From: Xanthobacteraceae bacterium
GTDB lineage: Bacteria; Pseudomonadota; Alphaproteobacteria; Rhizobiales; Xanthobacteraceae
Reading direction: 5' to 3'
Assembly (NCBI GenBank): GCA_024508855.1
Contig: JANINJ010000006.1
Span: 288,301 to 352,300 of the forward strand
DNA length: 64,000 nt
The number at the start of each line of letters is the position of its first letter. Position 1 is the first letter of the stretch. Positions 9,191-17,522 of this stretch are shown here, piece by piece. The translations under genes and the position numbers were made by a program. The notes under the pieces were generated by a model. It searched no databases. It was not told the DNA's origin and saw only the letters and a list, made by a program, of their open reading frames with translations.

Positions 9191-10402
9191 TTACTTCGCA
9201 GCCACCGACAGGTTCTCGCCGAAGAACACCCAGGTCTTGCCGTCGAACTTGGCCAGCCGGAAGGTGTTGAAGGTCGAGTAATCGTCGGGTGAGATCGAGA
9301 CCGTGATGCCCGGCAGCAGCAGCGGCAGCGAGACGTTCTTGAACGTCGTTGCCTGCTTCAGGAGATTGGCGCGGGTCAGATTGTCTCCGCAGTTTTTCAG
9401 GATGACTTCAAGGACCTTGGCGCTCTGATATCCGGTCTGCGCGCTGCCATCGATCGGATTTCCTTCCGGATACCACTCCTTCATGAAGGCCATGAATTCC
9501 TTGACGCCGGGATCGTTGTCCCAAGCAGGATCGCCGACGACCTTGGTGCTGATCGCGGTGATCAATCCTTTCGAGGCTTCGAGACCTGCAGGCTCCAGCA
9601 CACCGCCGATCGACGAAGCGACCGAGACGATGAAGTGCGCGGGCTTCCAGTTGAGATCGGCCACCTTGCGGATGACCTGCGCGCCGAATTTCGGCGTCGT
9701 CACCGTGAACAGCGTATCGACGCCGGCGGCCTTCAATCCGACGATCTGCGAATCGATGGTCGGATCGGAAATCTCGTAGCTCACCTCCTTGACGATGGAC
9801 GACGCCTTGGCGCCAAGCCCTTCCTTGAAGCCCTTGAGATAGTCCTTGCCGAAGTCGTCGTTCTGGAAAATCACGCCGATCTTGGCCTTCGGCATCGTCT
9901 TGGCGATATAGGTGCCATAAATCTTGGCCTCCTGGACGTAGGGCGGATAGAACGGCGTGGTCCAGGGGAAGTGTTTTGGATCGTTCCATTTCGACGCCCC
10001 CGTCGAAATCAGAATGTGCGGGATTTTCTTGGCGTTGAGATATTTCTGGATCGCCGAATTGGTCGGCGTTCCAAGCGAACCGGCGATCGCCAGCACTTCA
10101 TCCTGCTCGACCAGCTTGCGGGTTTGTTCGACGGTCTTGGGCGGACTGTAGCTGTCGTCCATCGACAGCAGCGTGATCTTGCGCCCGTTGATGCCGCCCT
10201 TGCTGTTGACCATTTTCCAGTATGCGAGTTCGGCCTTGCCCACCGTGCTGTAGCCGGAAGCCGGCCCGCTATAGGGCATGGTCTGGCCAAGCTTGATTTC
10301 GGTGTCGCTGGCGCCGGTGTCGTATTTCTTTTCCGCCGCGAACAATGGTGTCGCGAGCACGACGGCCATCGCGCTTGCCACCAAGACTTTCCCTAGACGC
10401 AT
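9191..10402 (-). CDS. ABC transporter substrate-binding protein, branched-chain amino acid (Leu/Ile/Val) type
   Basis: Periplasmic binding protein (type I fold), 403 aa, that would deliver a small molecule to an ABC importer. It has a signal peptide (MRLGKVLVASAM... ending AAE near residue 21) and the family opening IKLGQTMPYSGPASGYSTVGKAELAYWKMVN. The start at 10402 was preferred because GGGAG lies nine bases upstream and it begins the signal peptide; an in-frame ATG upstream adds a lysine-rich leader. No permease or ATPase gene is adjacent, so it is an orphan whose partners lie elsewhere. Ligand unknown; several members bind aromatic acids rather than amino acids. Confidence 0.9.
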   Translation of the reverse strand: MRLGKVLVASAMAVVLATPLFAAEKKYDTGASDTEIKLGQTMPYSGPASGYSTVGKAELAYWKMVNSKGGINGRKITLLSMDDSYSPPKTVEQTRKLVEQDEVLAIAGSLGTPTNSAIQKYLNAKKIPHILISTGASKWNDPKHFPWTTPFYPPYVQEAKIYGTYIAKTMPKAKIGVIFQNDDFGKDYLKGFKEGLGAKASSIVKEVSYEISDPTIDSQIVGLKAAGVDTLFTVTTPKFGAQVIRKVADLNWKPAHFIVSVASSIGGVLEPAGLEASKGLITAISTKVVGDPAWDNDPGVKEFMAFMKEWYPEGNPIDGSAQTGYQSAKVLEVILKNCGDNLTRANLLKQATTFKNVSLPLLLPGITVSISPDDYSTFNTFRLAKFDGKTWVFFGENLSVAAK

Positions 10403-10668
10403 GATTTTCTCCCTGATGATGATTTTGTGTTGCAATCTTTCCGTTGCGTCCCGTCAGCGTAGGTTTTCCTTTCCTTGAACGCAACGAGATGCATCGGGTG
10501 CGAAAAATCTTGTGCCGTGCAGCAAGGCGACGCATGCACATCGACGCCGCCTTCCGAAGACGGCCTTCCAAAGAATACGGCAATTCTAAATGGCCAGCCG
10601 GCGATCCGGCGGCACGGCGTGATATGCGGTCGAACCACGACAGCTCGCCGCATCGCATCGGGAATGCC

Positions 10669-11397
10669 ATGACCACATCGAACCTCAGCGCCATTCGCCT
10701 CGCCGGTCTGGCGGGAATCCTCGGCGCCATCTGCTGGATTATCGGCGATGCATTGATCGTCGGCGGCAACGCCACGCCTGCCGACTATCCTTTGCTGATG
10801 AAAGACTATGCCGATCGCATCGCATTCGGCGCGCTTGCGGAAACGCTGTCGTCTTCGGAAACGCGGCTCGCCGCCGGCGCGCTGATCGCCAACATCGCGA
10901 TCCCGCTCTATCTGGCCGGAAGCTGGCATTTCTATCGGGGAGTGAAGCCGGCCGGCAAATTCACGGCGGGCCTGGTCTTCGCCTTGCTCGTCTGCGGCAA
11001 TGCGTGGTCGCCGCTCGGCCATGCCGCGTTCTATTTCATTGCCATGGTCTACAAGACCGTGATGGTCGTACCCGAGACCGCACATGGCGCGCTGCTAGAA
11101 CTGGGCGACCGGTTTCATCGCGTCCTGATGATCGCGTGGCTGTTGCCGATCGTCACGCTGGCGCTGGGACTGGTGGCGCTCGCCGTCGCCATTGTGCGAG
11201 GGCGCACGCTTTATCCGCGCTGGGCGGCAGCCGTGCTCAATCCGGTGACGCTGATGGCCATCGGCATTGCGCTGCCGTATCTGCTGCCGGAACCGATGCG
11301 GACGTGGCTGCACGGCGCCGGCATCAATATCGGCTGGCTGTTGGCCTATGCGCTGTCGACGGCGTTGCTTTGGCGTGTGCCATCGCACTCATCGTAA
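10669..11397 (+). CDS. Multi-pass membrane protein, DUF6796-like
   Basis: 242 aa, almost entirely hydrophobic, with about six to seven predicted membrane spans (for example residues 10-30, 70-90, 100-120, 145-170 and 180-200). The opening LAGLAGILGAICWIIGDALIVG and the overall pattern fit the DUF6796 family, whose role is unknown. The start at 10669 is the first ATG preceding the hydrophobic protein; upstream in-frame sequence is polar and unlike a membrane protein. It stands alone between the orphan binding protein and ugpB. Confidence 0.75.
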   Translation: MTTSNLSAIRLAGLAGILGAICWIIGDALIVGGNATPADYPLLMKDYADRIAFGALAETLSSSETRLAAGALIANIAIPLYLAGSWHFYRGVKPAGKFTAGLVFALLVCGNAWSPLGHAAFYFIAMVYKTVMVVPETAHGALLELGDRFHRVLMIAWLLPIVTLALGLVALAVAIVRGRTLYPRWAAAVLNPVTLMAIGIALPYLLPEPMRTWLHGAGINIGWLLAYALSTALLWRVPSHSS

Positions 11398-11480
11398 GAA
11401 ACGATCGGCATCGATCCGCGGCAAACGATTTTGCCCTTTCCATGGGCCGGGATTTCCCGTTACCATTGCTTTCGTTTATA

Positions 11481-11498
11481 CGGTCATTTGCACGTCAT
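11481..11498 (+). promoter_or_regulatory. Candidate Pho box upstream of ugpB
   Basis: CGGTCAT and ACGTCAT are two 7-mers separated by four bases, the 11-bp spacing of PhoB half-sites (consensus CTGTCAT N4 CTGTCAT). They end 64 bp before the ugpB start. In other proteobacteria ugp is induced by phosphate starvation through PhoB, so the site makes sense, but the match is only partial. Confidence 0.45.
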
Positions 11499-11562
11499 CC
11501 GGCGCTGTTAACGCGCGAAACGAAGATGACGACTTAACGACGGCCCAATCCGGAGGATCTCG

Positions 11563-12879
11563 ATGCTCGTTCGACAATTTGGCGCGGCGCTGGCCGCAAC
11601 CCTTGCGCTGGCTCTTGCCACGCCTGCCCACGCCGTAACCGAGATCCAGTGGTGGCACGCCATGACCGGTGGCAACAACGACGTCGTCGTCAAGCTGGCC
11701 AATGATTTCAACGCCTCGCAGAGCGAGTTCAAGGTCGTGCCGACCTACAAGGGCGGCTACGCCGACACCATGAACGCCGGCATCGCTGCATTCCGCGCCG
11801 GCAACGCGCCCGCGATCATGCAGGTGTTCGAAGTCGGCACCGCCACCATGATGGCCGCAAAGGGCGCGGTGAAGCCGGTCTACCAACTCATGAAGGAGAC
11901 CGGCGAGAAATTCGACCCGCAAGCCTACCTGCCGGCGATCACCGGCTATTACTCGACCTCGAAGGGCGAGATGCTGTCGTTCCCCTTCAACTCGTCGTCG
12001 ACGGTGATGTGGATCAATCTCGATGCGCTGAAGAAAGCGAACATCGCCGAGATTCCGAAAACCTGGCCGGAAGTGTTCGACGACGCCAAGAAACTGAAGG
12101 CGGCCGGCTACACCACCTGCGGCTTTTCCAATGCCTGGGTGACCTGGGTCAACCTCGAGCAGTTGTCGGCGTGGCACAACGTGCCGCTGTCGAGCAAGGC
12201 CAACGGCCTCGACGGTTTCGATACCGTGCTGGAATTCAACGGCCCGCTGCAGGTAAAGCATCTCGAAAAGCTGATCGAGCTGCAGAAAGACAAGACCTAC
12301 GATTATTCCGGCCGCACCAATACGGGCGAAGGCCGCTTCACCTCCGGCGAGTGCCCGATCTTCCTCACCTCGTCCGGTTTCTTCGGCAATGTGAAGACGC
12401 AGGCCAAGTTCCACTGGACCAACGCGCCGATGCCCTACTATCCGGACGTCAAGGACGCGCCGCAGAACTCGATCATCGGCGGCGCTTCGCTGTGGGTGAT
12501 GGGCGGCAAGACCCCGGAAGAATACAAGGGCGTCGCAAAATTCCTCGCCTTCCTGTCGGACACCGATCGTCAGGTCGAGATTCACAAAGCGTCGGGCTAT
12601 CTGCCGATCACCAAGGCGGCCTACGAGAAGGCCAAGGCGGAGGGCTTTTACAAGGACCAGCCTTATCTCGAAACGCCGCTGAAGGAACTGACCAACAAGG
12701 AGCCGACCGAGAACTCGCGCGGCCTGCGCCTCGGCAACATGGTGCAACTGCGCGACGTCTGGGCGGAAGAAATCGAGCAAGCGCTCGCCGGCAAGAAAAC
12801 CGCCAAGGAAGCCCTCGACGCCGCCGTCTCGCGCGGCAACGTGATGCTGCGCCAGTTCGAACGGACGGCAGTGAAGTAA
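11563..12879 (+). CDS. ugpB: sn-glycerol-3-phosphate ABC transporter, periplasmic binding protein
   Basis: Binds glycerol-3-phosphate (or glycerophosphodiesters) and hands it to UgpAEC. 438 aa with a signal peptide cleaved after AHA (residue 24), then the UgpB signatures IQWWHAMTGGNND, VVPTYKGGYADTMNAGIAAFRAGNAPAIMQV(F/Y)EVGTATMM in successive segments. GGAGGATCTCG precedes the ATG. It opens the ugpBAEC operon, which here is split by a DUF559 gene 105 bp downstream. Confidence 0.95.
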   Translation: MLVRQFGAALAATLALALATPAHAVTEIQWWHAMTGGNNDVVVKLANDFNASQSEFKVVPTYKGGYADTMNAGIAAFRAGNAPAIMQVFEVGTATMMAAKGAVKPVYQLMKETGEKFDPQAYLPAITGYYSTSKGEMLSFPFNSSSTVMWINLDALKKANIAEIPKTWPEVFDDAKKLKAAGYTTCGFSNAWVTWVNLEQLSAWHNVPLSSKANGLDGFDTVLEFNGPLQVKHLEKLIELQKDKTYDYSGRTNTGEGRFTSGECPIFLTSSGFFGNVKTQAKFHWTNAPMPYYPDVKDAPQNSIIGGASLWVMGGKTPEEYKGVAKFLAFLSDTDRQVEIHKASGYLPITKAAYEKAKAEGFYKDQPYLETPLKELTNKEPTENSRGLRLGNMVQLRDVWAEEIEQALAGKKTAKEALDAAVSRGNVMLRQFERTAVK

Positions 12880-12941
12880 GCGACGACGCTGGGAGCCATG
12901 GACGCTTTTCGATTGCAGTTCGCAAAAGCCGCTCATGCTCC

Positions 12942-12984
12942 CCTCCCCCCGCCCTTGCGGCGGGGAGGGGTCGGGGGTGGGGGG
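12942..12984. repeat. Left 43-bp inverted repeat of the DUF559 cassette
   Basis: GC-rich 43-bp segment that matches the reverse complement of 13336-13378 at 40 of 43 positions (mismatches at repeat positions 12, 20 and 32, counted by eye). Its outer 27 bases also fold on themselves (CCTCCCC...GGGGAGG), so each end is a hairpin. It lies directly before the DUF559 start codon. Confidence 0.9.
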
Positions 12985-13404
12985 ATGCCACGAATGCCTC
13001 GCTCGATTGATCGTCGCGTTCCGCGTGCGCGCAAACTTCGACAAAATCCGACCGACGCCGAACGAAAGCTTTGGCAGCGATTGCGTGCGCTGACCGGCTC
13101 GTCGCATATTCGCCGGCAGGCAACGATCGGACCTTACTTCGCGGACTTTGCCTGTCACACCACTCGAATCGTGATCGAAATCGACGGCGGCCAGCACGCC
13201 GACAGTGCGGCTGATCTTGCGCGAACTGCCTATCTCAATGCTCAAGGTTATCGCGTTCTCAGATTCTGGAACAATGACGTCCTCGACAATATCGATGGCG
13301 TACTCGAAACCATCATCGACGCTCTGCGTGCGTCACCCCCCACCCCTGACCCCTCCCCACCGCAAGAGCGGGGGGAGGCGAACAGCGGCGCCGCGGGGCG
13401 ATAG
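12985..13404 (+). CDS. DUF559 endonuclease-like protein inserted in the ugp operon
   Basis: 139 aa from ATG 12985. The core NPTDAERKLWQRLRAL ... RRQATIGPYFADFAC ... RIVIEIDGGQHAD ... RVLRFWNNDVL is the DUF559/YcjD domain, related to very-short-patch-repair and other PD-(D/E)XK-like nucleases; Asp54, Glu65 and Asp67 are candidate metal ligands. The start was placed after the left repeat because upstream codons only translate the repeat; the last 25 or so residues are likewise translated from the right repeat. It sits in the same direction as ugpBAEC and would be co-transcribed. Biological role not established. Confidence 0.85.
   Translation: MPRMPRSIDRRVPRARKLRQNPTDAERKLWQRLRALTGSSHIRRQATIGPYFADFACHTTRIVIEIDGGQHADSAADLARTAYLNAQGYRVLRFWNNDVLDNIDGVLETIIDALRASPPTPDPSPPQERGEANSGAAGR
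13336..13378. repeat. Right 43-bp inverted repeat of the DUF559 cassette
   Basis: Inverted partner of 12942-12984 (40/43 identical by eye), also with internal dyad symmetry. It encodes the Pro-rich tail of the DUF559 protein and ends 29 bp before ugpA. No target-site duplication was obvious outside the two repeats. Confidence 0.9.
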
Positions 13405-13407
13405 CCG

Positions 13408-14289
13408 ATGCAAAAACAAGCCACCTTCAATTCTCGCTGGCTGCCGTGGCTCCTGATCGCGCCGCAGATGATCGTCGTGCTGGTGTTCTTCTATTGGCCA
13501 GCCGGGCAAGCAGTGCTGCAATCGTTCCTGCTGCAGGATGCGTTCGGGCTCTCCACCACATTCGTCTGGTTCGAAAACTATAAAGAGCTGTTCGCCGACC
13601 CGGATTATTTCGCCACCATCGTGCGCACCTTCGCGTTCGCGTTCGCCATCGCGCTCTCGTCGCTGTCGCTCTCGCTGCTGCTGGCGGTGATGGCCGACAA
13701 GCCGCTGCGCGGCAGCGCCATCTATCGCACGCTGCTGATCTGGCCGTACGCGGTGGCGCCGCCGGTCGCGGGCGTGCTGTGGGTGTTCATGCTCAATCCC
13801 TCGCTCGGCGTACTCGCCCACGGCCTGCGCGCCATGGGCGTCGACTGGAATCCGCTGCTCGACGGCAATCAGGCGGCGGCGCTCATTATCCTCGCGTCTG
13901 CCTGGAAGCAGATTTCCTACAACTTCCTGTTCTTCCTCGCCGGACTGCAGAGCATTCCGAGAAGCGTGCACGAAGCCGCAGCCATCGACGGCGCGCGGCC
14001 GATGCGGCGGTTCTGGACCGTCACCTTCCCGCTGCTGACTCCGACCATCTTCTTCCTGATCGTCGTCAACATCGTCTACGCCTTCTTCGATACCTTCGGC
14101 GTGATCGATACCATGACGCGCGGCGGACCGGCCAAGGCCACCGAAACGCTGGTCTACAAGGTCTATGTCGACGGCCTGCTCGGCGGCAATCTCGGCGGCT
14201 CGGCCGCGCAGTCGGTGATCCTGATGGGTCTCGTCATCGTACTGACCGCGATCCAGTTCCGCTTCGTCGAACGCAAGGTGACGTACTGA
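13408..14289 (+). CDS. ugpA: Glycerol-3-phosphate ABC transporter permease UgpA
   Basis: Inner-membrane permease subunit, 293 aa, six membrane spans of the MalF/UgpA type. The ATPase-contacting EAA loop is seen as [20 protein letters not shown]. It pairs with UgpE in the membrane and with a UgpC dimer on the inner face. Its stop codon overlaps the ugpE start by one base (TGATG). The DUF559 cassette now separates it from ugpB, so its translation and transcript stability may differ from the rest of the operon. Confidence 0.95.
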   Translation: MQKQATFNSRWLPWLLIAPQMIVVLVFFYWPAGQAVLQSFLLQDAFGLSTTFVWFENYKELFADPDYFATIVRTFAFAFAIALSSLSLSLLLAVMADKPLRGSAIYRTLLIWPYAVAPPVAGVLWVFMLNPSLGVLAHGLRAMGVDWNPLLDGNQAAALIILASAWKQISYNFLFFLAGLQSIPRSVHEAAAIDGARPMRRFWTVTFPLLTPTIFFLIVVNIVYAFFDTFGVIDTMTRGGPAKATETLVYKVYVDGLLGGNLGGSAAQSVILMGLVIVLTAIQFRFVERKVTY

Positions 14290-15137
14290 TGGTCGAGCGC
14301 GAAGGCATCCGTCGTTATGTCGCCCACGTCATCCTGTGGGTGGGCATCGCCGTGGTTGCGTTTCCGGTCTATCTGGCGTTCGTCGCCTCGACGCAGGACA
14401 ATGCCGTGATTGCCAACGGCCAGATGTCGCTGCTGCCCGGCAGCCACTTCCTCGAGACTTACTACCGCACAATCTTCGTCGGCACCTCGGGCACCACGCG
14501 CGAGCCGGTCGGCATGATGTTGTTCAACTCGCTGATCATGGCGATGTCGATCGCGCTCGGTAAAATCTTCATCTCAATCCTCTCCGCCTATGCGATCGTG
14601 TTCTTCCGTTTCCCGTTCCGCATGACGGTGTTCTGGATCATCTTCATCACCCTGATGCTGCCGGTGGAAGTGCGCATCTATCCGACCTACAAGATCGCCG
14701 CCGACCTCAACCTGCTGGACAGCTATTCGGGTCTCGCACTGCCGCTGATCGCATCCGCCACCGCGACGCTGCTGTTCCGGCAATTCTTCATGACGGTGCC
14801 GGATGAACTGCTGGAAGCCTCGCGCATCGACGGCGCCGGTCCATTCCGCTTCTTCAAGGATACGCTGCTGCCGCTGTCGCGCACCAACATGGCGGCGCTG
14901 TTCGTGATCCTGTTCATCTATGGCTGGAATCAGTATCTCTGGCCGCTCTTGATCACCACGCGCGACGACATGCAGACGATCCAGGTCGGCATCCGCAAGA
15001 TGATCGTCACCTCCGACGCGCTGACCGAATGGCCGATCGTGATGGCCACCGCGATCCTGGCGATGCTGCCGCCGGTATTCGTGGTGATCGTGATGCAGAA
15101 ACTGTTCGTGCGCGGACTGGTCGAGACGGAGAAGTAG
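14289..15137 (+). CDS. ugpE: Glycerol-3-phosphate ABC transporter permease UgpE
   Basis: Second membrane permease, 282 aa, MalG-like with six spans. The EAA loop reads [20 protein letters not shown]. The start ATG at 14289 overlaps the ugpA stop by one base. ugpC follows after eight bases, so ugpA, ugpE and ugpC form a tight block. Confidence 0.95.
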   Translation: MVEREGIRRYVAHVILWVGIAVVAFPVYLAFVASTQDNAVIANGQMSLLPGSHFLETYYRTIFVGTSGTTREPVGMMLFNSLIMAMSIALGKIFISILSAYAIVFFRFPFRMTVFWIIFITLMLPVEVRIYPTYKIAADLNLLDSYSGLALPLIASATATLLFRQFFMTVPDELLEASRIDGAGPFRFFKDTLLPLSRTNMAALFVILFIYGWNQYLWPLLITTRDDMQTIQVGIRKMIVTSDALTEWPIVMATAILAMLPPVFVVIVMQKLFVRGLVETEK

Positions 15138-15145
15138 GAATCGAG

Positions 15146-16246
15146 ATGGCGAACGTCACGCTGCGCAATGTCCGCAAGACCTATCCGGGTGGCGTCGAAG
15201 CCATCAAGGGCATCACCTTCGATGTTCCCGACGGACAGTTCTGCGTGCTGGTCGGGCCTTCCGGCTGCGGCAAGTCCACGCTGCTGCGCATGGTCGCCGG
15301 ACTTGAAACCGTCACCTCGGGCGAAATCGATATCGGCGGCCGTGTTGTCAACCAGGTCGAGCCGGCGGATCGCGACATCGCCATGGTGTTCCAGAACTAC
15401 GCGCTCTATCCGCACATGAGCGTCTACAACAACATGGCTTACGGCCTGCGCAATCGCGGCATGGCCAAGCCCGAGATCGACAAGCGCGTGCGCGAAGCCG
15501 CGCAGATTCTCGAGATCGGCCCGATGCTGGAGCGCAAGCCGCGCCAGCTCTCCGGCGGCCAGCGCCAGCGCGTTGCCATGGGCCGCGCCATCGTGCGCCA
15601 GCCGAAAGTGTTCCTTTTCGACGAGCCGCTATCCAATCTCGACGCCAAGCTGCGCATCGCCATGCGGGTCGAAATCCGCAAACTGCAACGCCGGCTCAAC
15701 ACCACCTCGATCTATGTCACCCACGATCAGCTCGAGGCGATGACGCTCGCCGACATCCTGGTGGTGATGAACGGCGGCGTGGTCGAGCAGATCGGCAATC
15801 CACTCGACATCTACCAGAAGCCCGCGACGACCTTCGTCGCCTCCTTCATCGGTGCGCCGCCCATGAACCTGACGCCGCTGCGTGGCGACGAGGCTGGCAT
15901 CCGCTTTACCAGCGGCGGCTCGGTGCCGGCAGGCACTATTCTCGGCGTGCGCCCGGAGGACCTCACGGTCTCGACCGGCGACGCGCCCGAGGGCGGGGTG
16001 AGCTACGATCTTATCGTCGAGGCAATCGAGCGGGTCGGCGCCGAAACCTTCGTCTACGGCTCGCGCAGCGGCGCGAAAGAAGCCGCTGCCGTAAGCGCCA
16101 AACCGGGGGAACTGCCGCCTGGCGAGATCATCGTCCGCATCCCCGGCCAGGCCGCACCCGCCATCGGCGCAGCGATTCGCGCCGTGGCGCCGCGCGACAA
16201 GCTGCATCTGTTTGCCGCCGACGGCCGCAGCCGGATCGATCTTTAA
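15146..16246 (+). CDS. ugpC: Glycerol-3-phosphate ABC transporter ATP-binding protein UgpC
   Basis: Cytoplasmic ATPase of the importer, 366 aa, MalK/UgpC group. Walker [10 protein letters not shown], signature [14 protein letters not shown], Walker [13 protein letters not shown] and the switch histidine (YVTHDQ) are all intact, followed by the C-terminal regulatory (TOBE-type) domain of about 130 aa. The start [16 protein letters not shown] at 15146 was chosen because it begins the ABC domain and lies eight bases after the ugpE stop; frame upstream only overlaps ugpE. Confidence 0.95.
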   Translation: MANVTLRNVRKTYPGGVEAIKGITFDVPDGQFCVLVGPSGCGKSTLLRMVAGLETVTSGEIDIGGRVVNQVEPADRDIAMVFQNYALYPHMSVYNNMAYGLRNRGMAKPEIDKRVREAAQILEIGPMLERKPRQLSGGQRQRVAMGRAIVRQPKVFLFDEPLSNLDAKLRIAMRVEIRKLQRRLNTTSIYVTHDQLEAMTLADILVVMNGGVVEQIGNPLDIYQKPATTFVASFIGAPPMNLTPLRGDEAGIRFTSGGSVPAGTILGVRPEDLTVSTGDAPEGGVSYDLIVEAIERVGAETFVYGSRSGAKEAAAVSAKPGELPPGEIIVRIPGQAAPAIGAAIRAVAPRDKLHLFAADGRSRIDL

Positions 16247-16281
16247 GCCTTTTCAATGGGTTCCAGCCGGCGAACCGGGCG

Positions 16282-16309
16282 CTTGAACGGCCCGCTGGTA
16301 TACCCATAT
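16282..16309 (+). promoter_or_regulatory. RpoH (sigma-32)-type heat-shock promoter of hsp20
   Basis: CTTGAA (16282-16287), a 15-base spacer and CCCATAT (16303-16309) agree with the sigma-32 consensus CTTGAA-N13-15-CCCATNT. Transcription would begin near 16316, giving a leader of about 84 nt that contains the ROSE-like element. Confidence 0.8.
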
Positions 16310-16315
16310 TGTTGG

Positions 16316-16402
16316 ATGACCGATGGGCAGATCGCCAAGCGGTCAACCGGGGCGCCGTAAGGGCCCCTCACTTCAAAGTCGCTTCGAGAGGACTTTGTGA
16401 TG
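16316..16402 (+). promoter_or_regulatory. ROSE-like RNA thermometer in the hsp20 leader
   Basis: The leader folds into successive hairpins: GATCGC-CAA-GCGGTC, then GGGGCGCC-GTAA-GGGCCCC, then a last one in which AAAGTCGCT faces AGAGGACTTT. The last hairpin buries the AGAGGA ribosome-binding site against UCGCU, which is the UYGCU signature of ROSE elements and includes the guanine expected to form the weak G-G pair. Such elements block translation of small heat-shock genes at normal temperature in rhizobia and melt when warmed. Boundaries are approximate. Confidence 0.8.
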
Positions 16403-16825
16403 TCTCGTGTTCCTTCGTTGTCCAGTCCGTTCCTTTTGGGATTCGACGAAATCGAGCGTGCGCTCGACCGCGTCGTGAAAGGTGCAGACGGTTATCCTCC
16501 CTACAACATCGAGCGGTGCGACCGTAACGACGGCCAGCCCGAACGCCTGCGGATCACGCTGGCGGTGGCGGGGTTCACCCGCGACCAACTCGATGTAACC
16601 ATTGAGGAAAACCAGCTCGTGATCCGCGGCCGCCAACAGGACGACAAGACCCGGCAATACATCCATCGCGGCATCGCCGCGCGTCACTTCCAGCGCACCT
16701 TCGTGCTGGCGGAGGGGATGCTGGTGCTGGGTGCGGACCTGAAGAACGGGCTGTTGTCGATCGATCTGGCCAGGCCGGAACCTGAACGGGTCGTTAAGAC
16801 AATCGCTATCAATGAGCACGAATAA
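16400..16825 (+). CDS. Small heat shock protein, Hsp20/alpha-crystallin family
   Basis: ATP-independent holdase chaperone of 141 aa. The alpha-crystallin domain spans about residues 35-130 (YNIERC ... LRITLAVAGFTRDQLDVTIEENQLVIRGRQ ... FQRTFVLAEGMLVLGADLKNGLLSIDL). ATG 16400 is preferred to the overlapping GTG at 16397 because of spacing to AGAGGA. It is controlled by a heat-shock promoter and an RNA thermometer directly upstream and is followed by the DUF1150 gene, a pairing seen in other Alphaproteobacteria. Confidence 0.95.
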   Translation: MSRVPSLSSPFLLGFDEIERALDRVVKGADGYPPYNIERCDRNDGQPERLRITLAVAGFTRDQLDVTIEENQLVIRGRQQDDKTRQYIHRGIAARHFQRTFVLAEGMLVLGADLKNGLLSIDLARPEPERVVKTIAINEHE

Positions 16826-16875
16826 TAGGAAACTGGAGCGGACTCGACCGCTTGAACTGTAGAGGAGTCGAGACC

Positions 16876-17142
16876 ATGACCGAAGCTAACACCATTTTCG
16901 ATACAGCCTCCGTGACGCCGGAAGCCCTCGCCAATCTGGGCGGCGGCCACATCGCCTACGTCAAGGAGATCAAATCCGAGGACGTGCCGGGACTGTTCCC
17001 GCAGGCGCCCAATCTCGCGCCGGGCATGAAGCTGTACGCGCTGCATGCCGCCGATGGCACGCCGATCATGCTCACGGACTCGCGTGAGGCGGCGATCGCC
17101 AACGCCTGGAGCAACGAGCTGCAGGCCGTCAGCGTCCACTAA
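16876..17142 (+). CDS. DUF1150 family protein
   Basis: 88-aa protein with the family pattern LANLGGGHIAYVKEIKSEDV ... LYALHAADGTPIMLTDSREAAIANAW. AGAGGAG lies about ten bases before the ATG. The 50-bp gap to hsp20 and the terminator just downstream indicate that both are on one heat-shock transcript. Function is not established; the fixed neighbourhood with Hsp20 suggests a role with that chaperone in stress. Confidence 0.9.
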   Translation: MTEANTIFDTASVTPEALANLGGGHIAYVKEIKSEDVPGLFPQAPNLAPGMKLYALHAADGTPIMLTDSREAAIANAWSNELQAVSVH

Positions 17143-17199
17143 CGGCGAGACGCGGATTCGAACGGCCCGCTTCGGGCGGGCCGAACCGCACGAGATGCG

Positions 17200-17234
17200 A
17201 GCGGCGGCGCTGTGAGCGCTGCCGCTTTTGTTTT
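17200..17234 (+). terminator. Intrinsic terminator of the hsp20-DUF1150 unit
   Basis: An 11-bp stem with one G-U pair (17200-17210 with 17216-17226), a 5-base loop and TTTTGTTTT downstream. A second hairpin without a T-run (17163-17183) precedes it. Confidence 0.85.
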
Positions 17235-17258
17235 GGGGGCTTTCACACGCGAAGCACC

Positions 17259-17360
17259 GTCACCCTGAGGTGCCATTGCGCAGCAATGGCCTCGAAGGTG
17301 CTGGCTGAACGCTGGTCATCCTTCGAGGCTCGGGCTGCGCCCTCGCACCTCAGGATGACG
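17259..17360. repeat. Intergenic palindromic repeat, family C, copy 1 (upstream of ilvD)
   Basis: Begins GTCACCCTGAGGTGC and ends with its inverted form, GCACCTCAGGATGAC, with internal CCTCGAAGG / CCTTCGAGG halves. The same arrangement recurs at 19378-19469, on the other side of ilvD. Confidence 0.8.
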
Positions 17361-17522
17361 CCGTTGCGGCCGGGCACGCATGGCATCCATTCGCGCGGCG
17401 ATTTTTCGCTGGGCCCGGTTTGACCCGCCGCGCGCGGAGAGTATGGTCGCCCCGCCGCCACCGGCGGCATTTTCATTGCCAGCACACCGAGCCAGCCACT
17501 TTCGTGACCTGAGGATTTCATC

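Noticed and set aside
12898-12984. Longer DUF559 start at ATG 12898
   Set aside because: The added 29 residues mostly translate the left inverted repeat, and the spacing to GGGAG is too short; the start after the repeat fits the family better.
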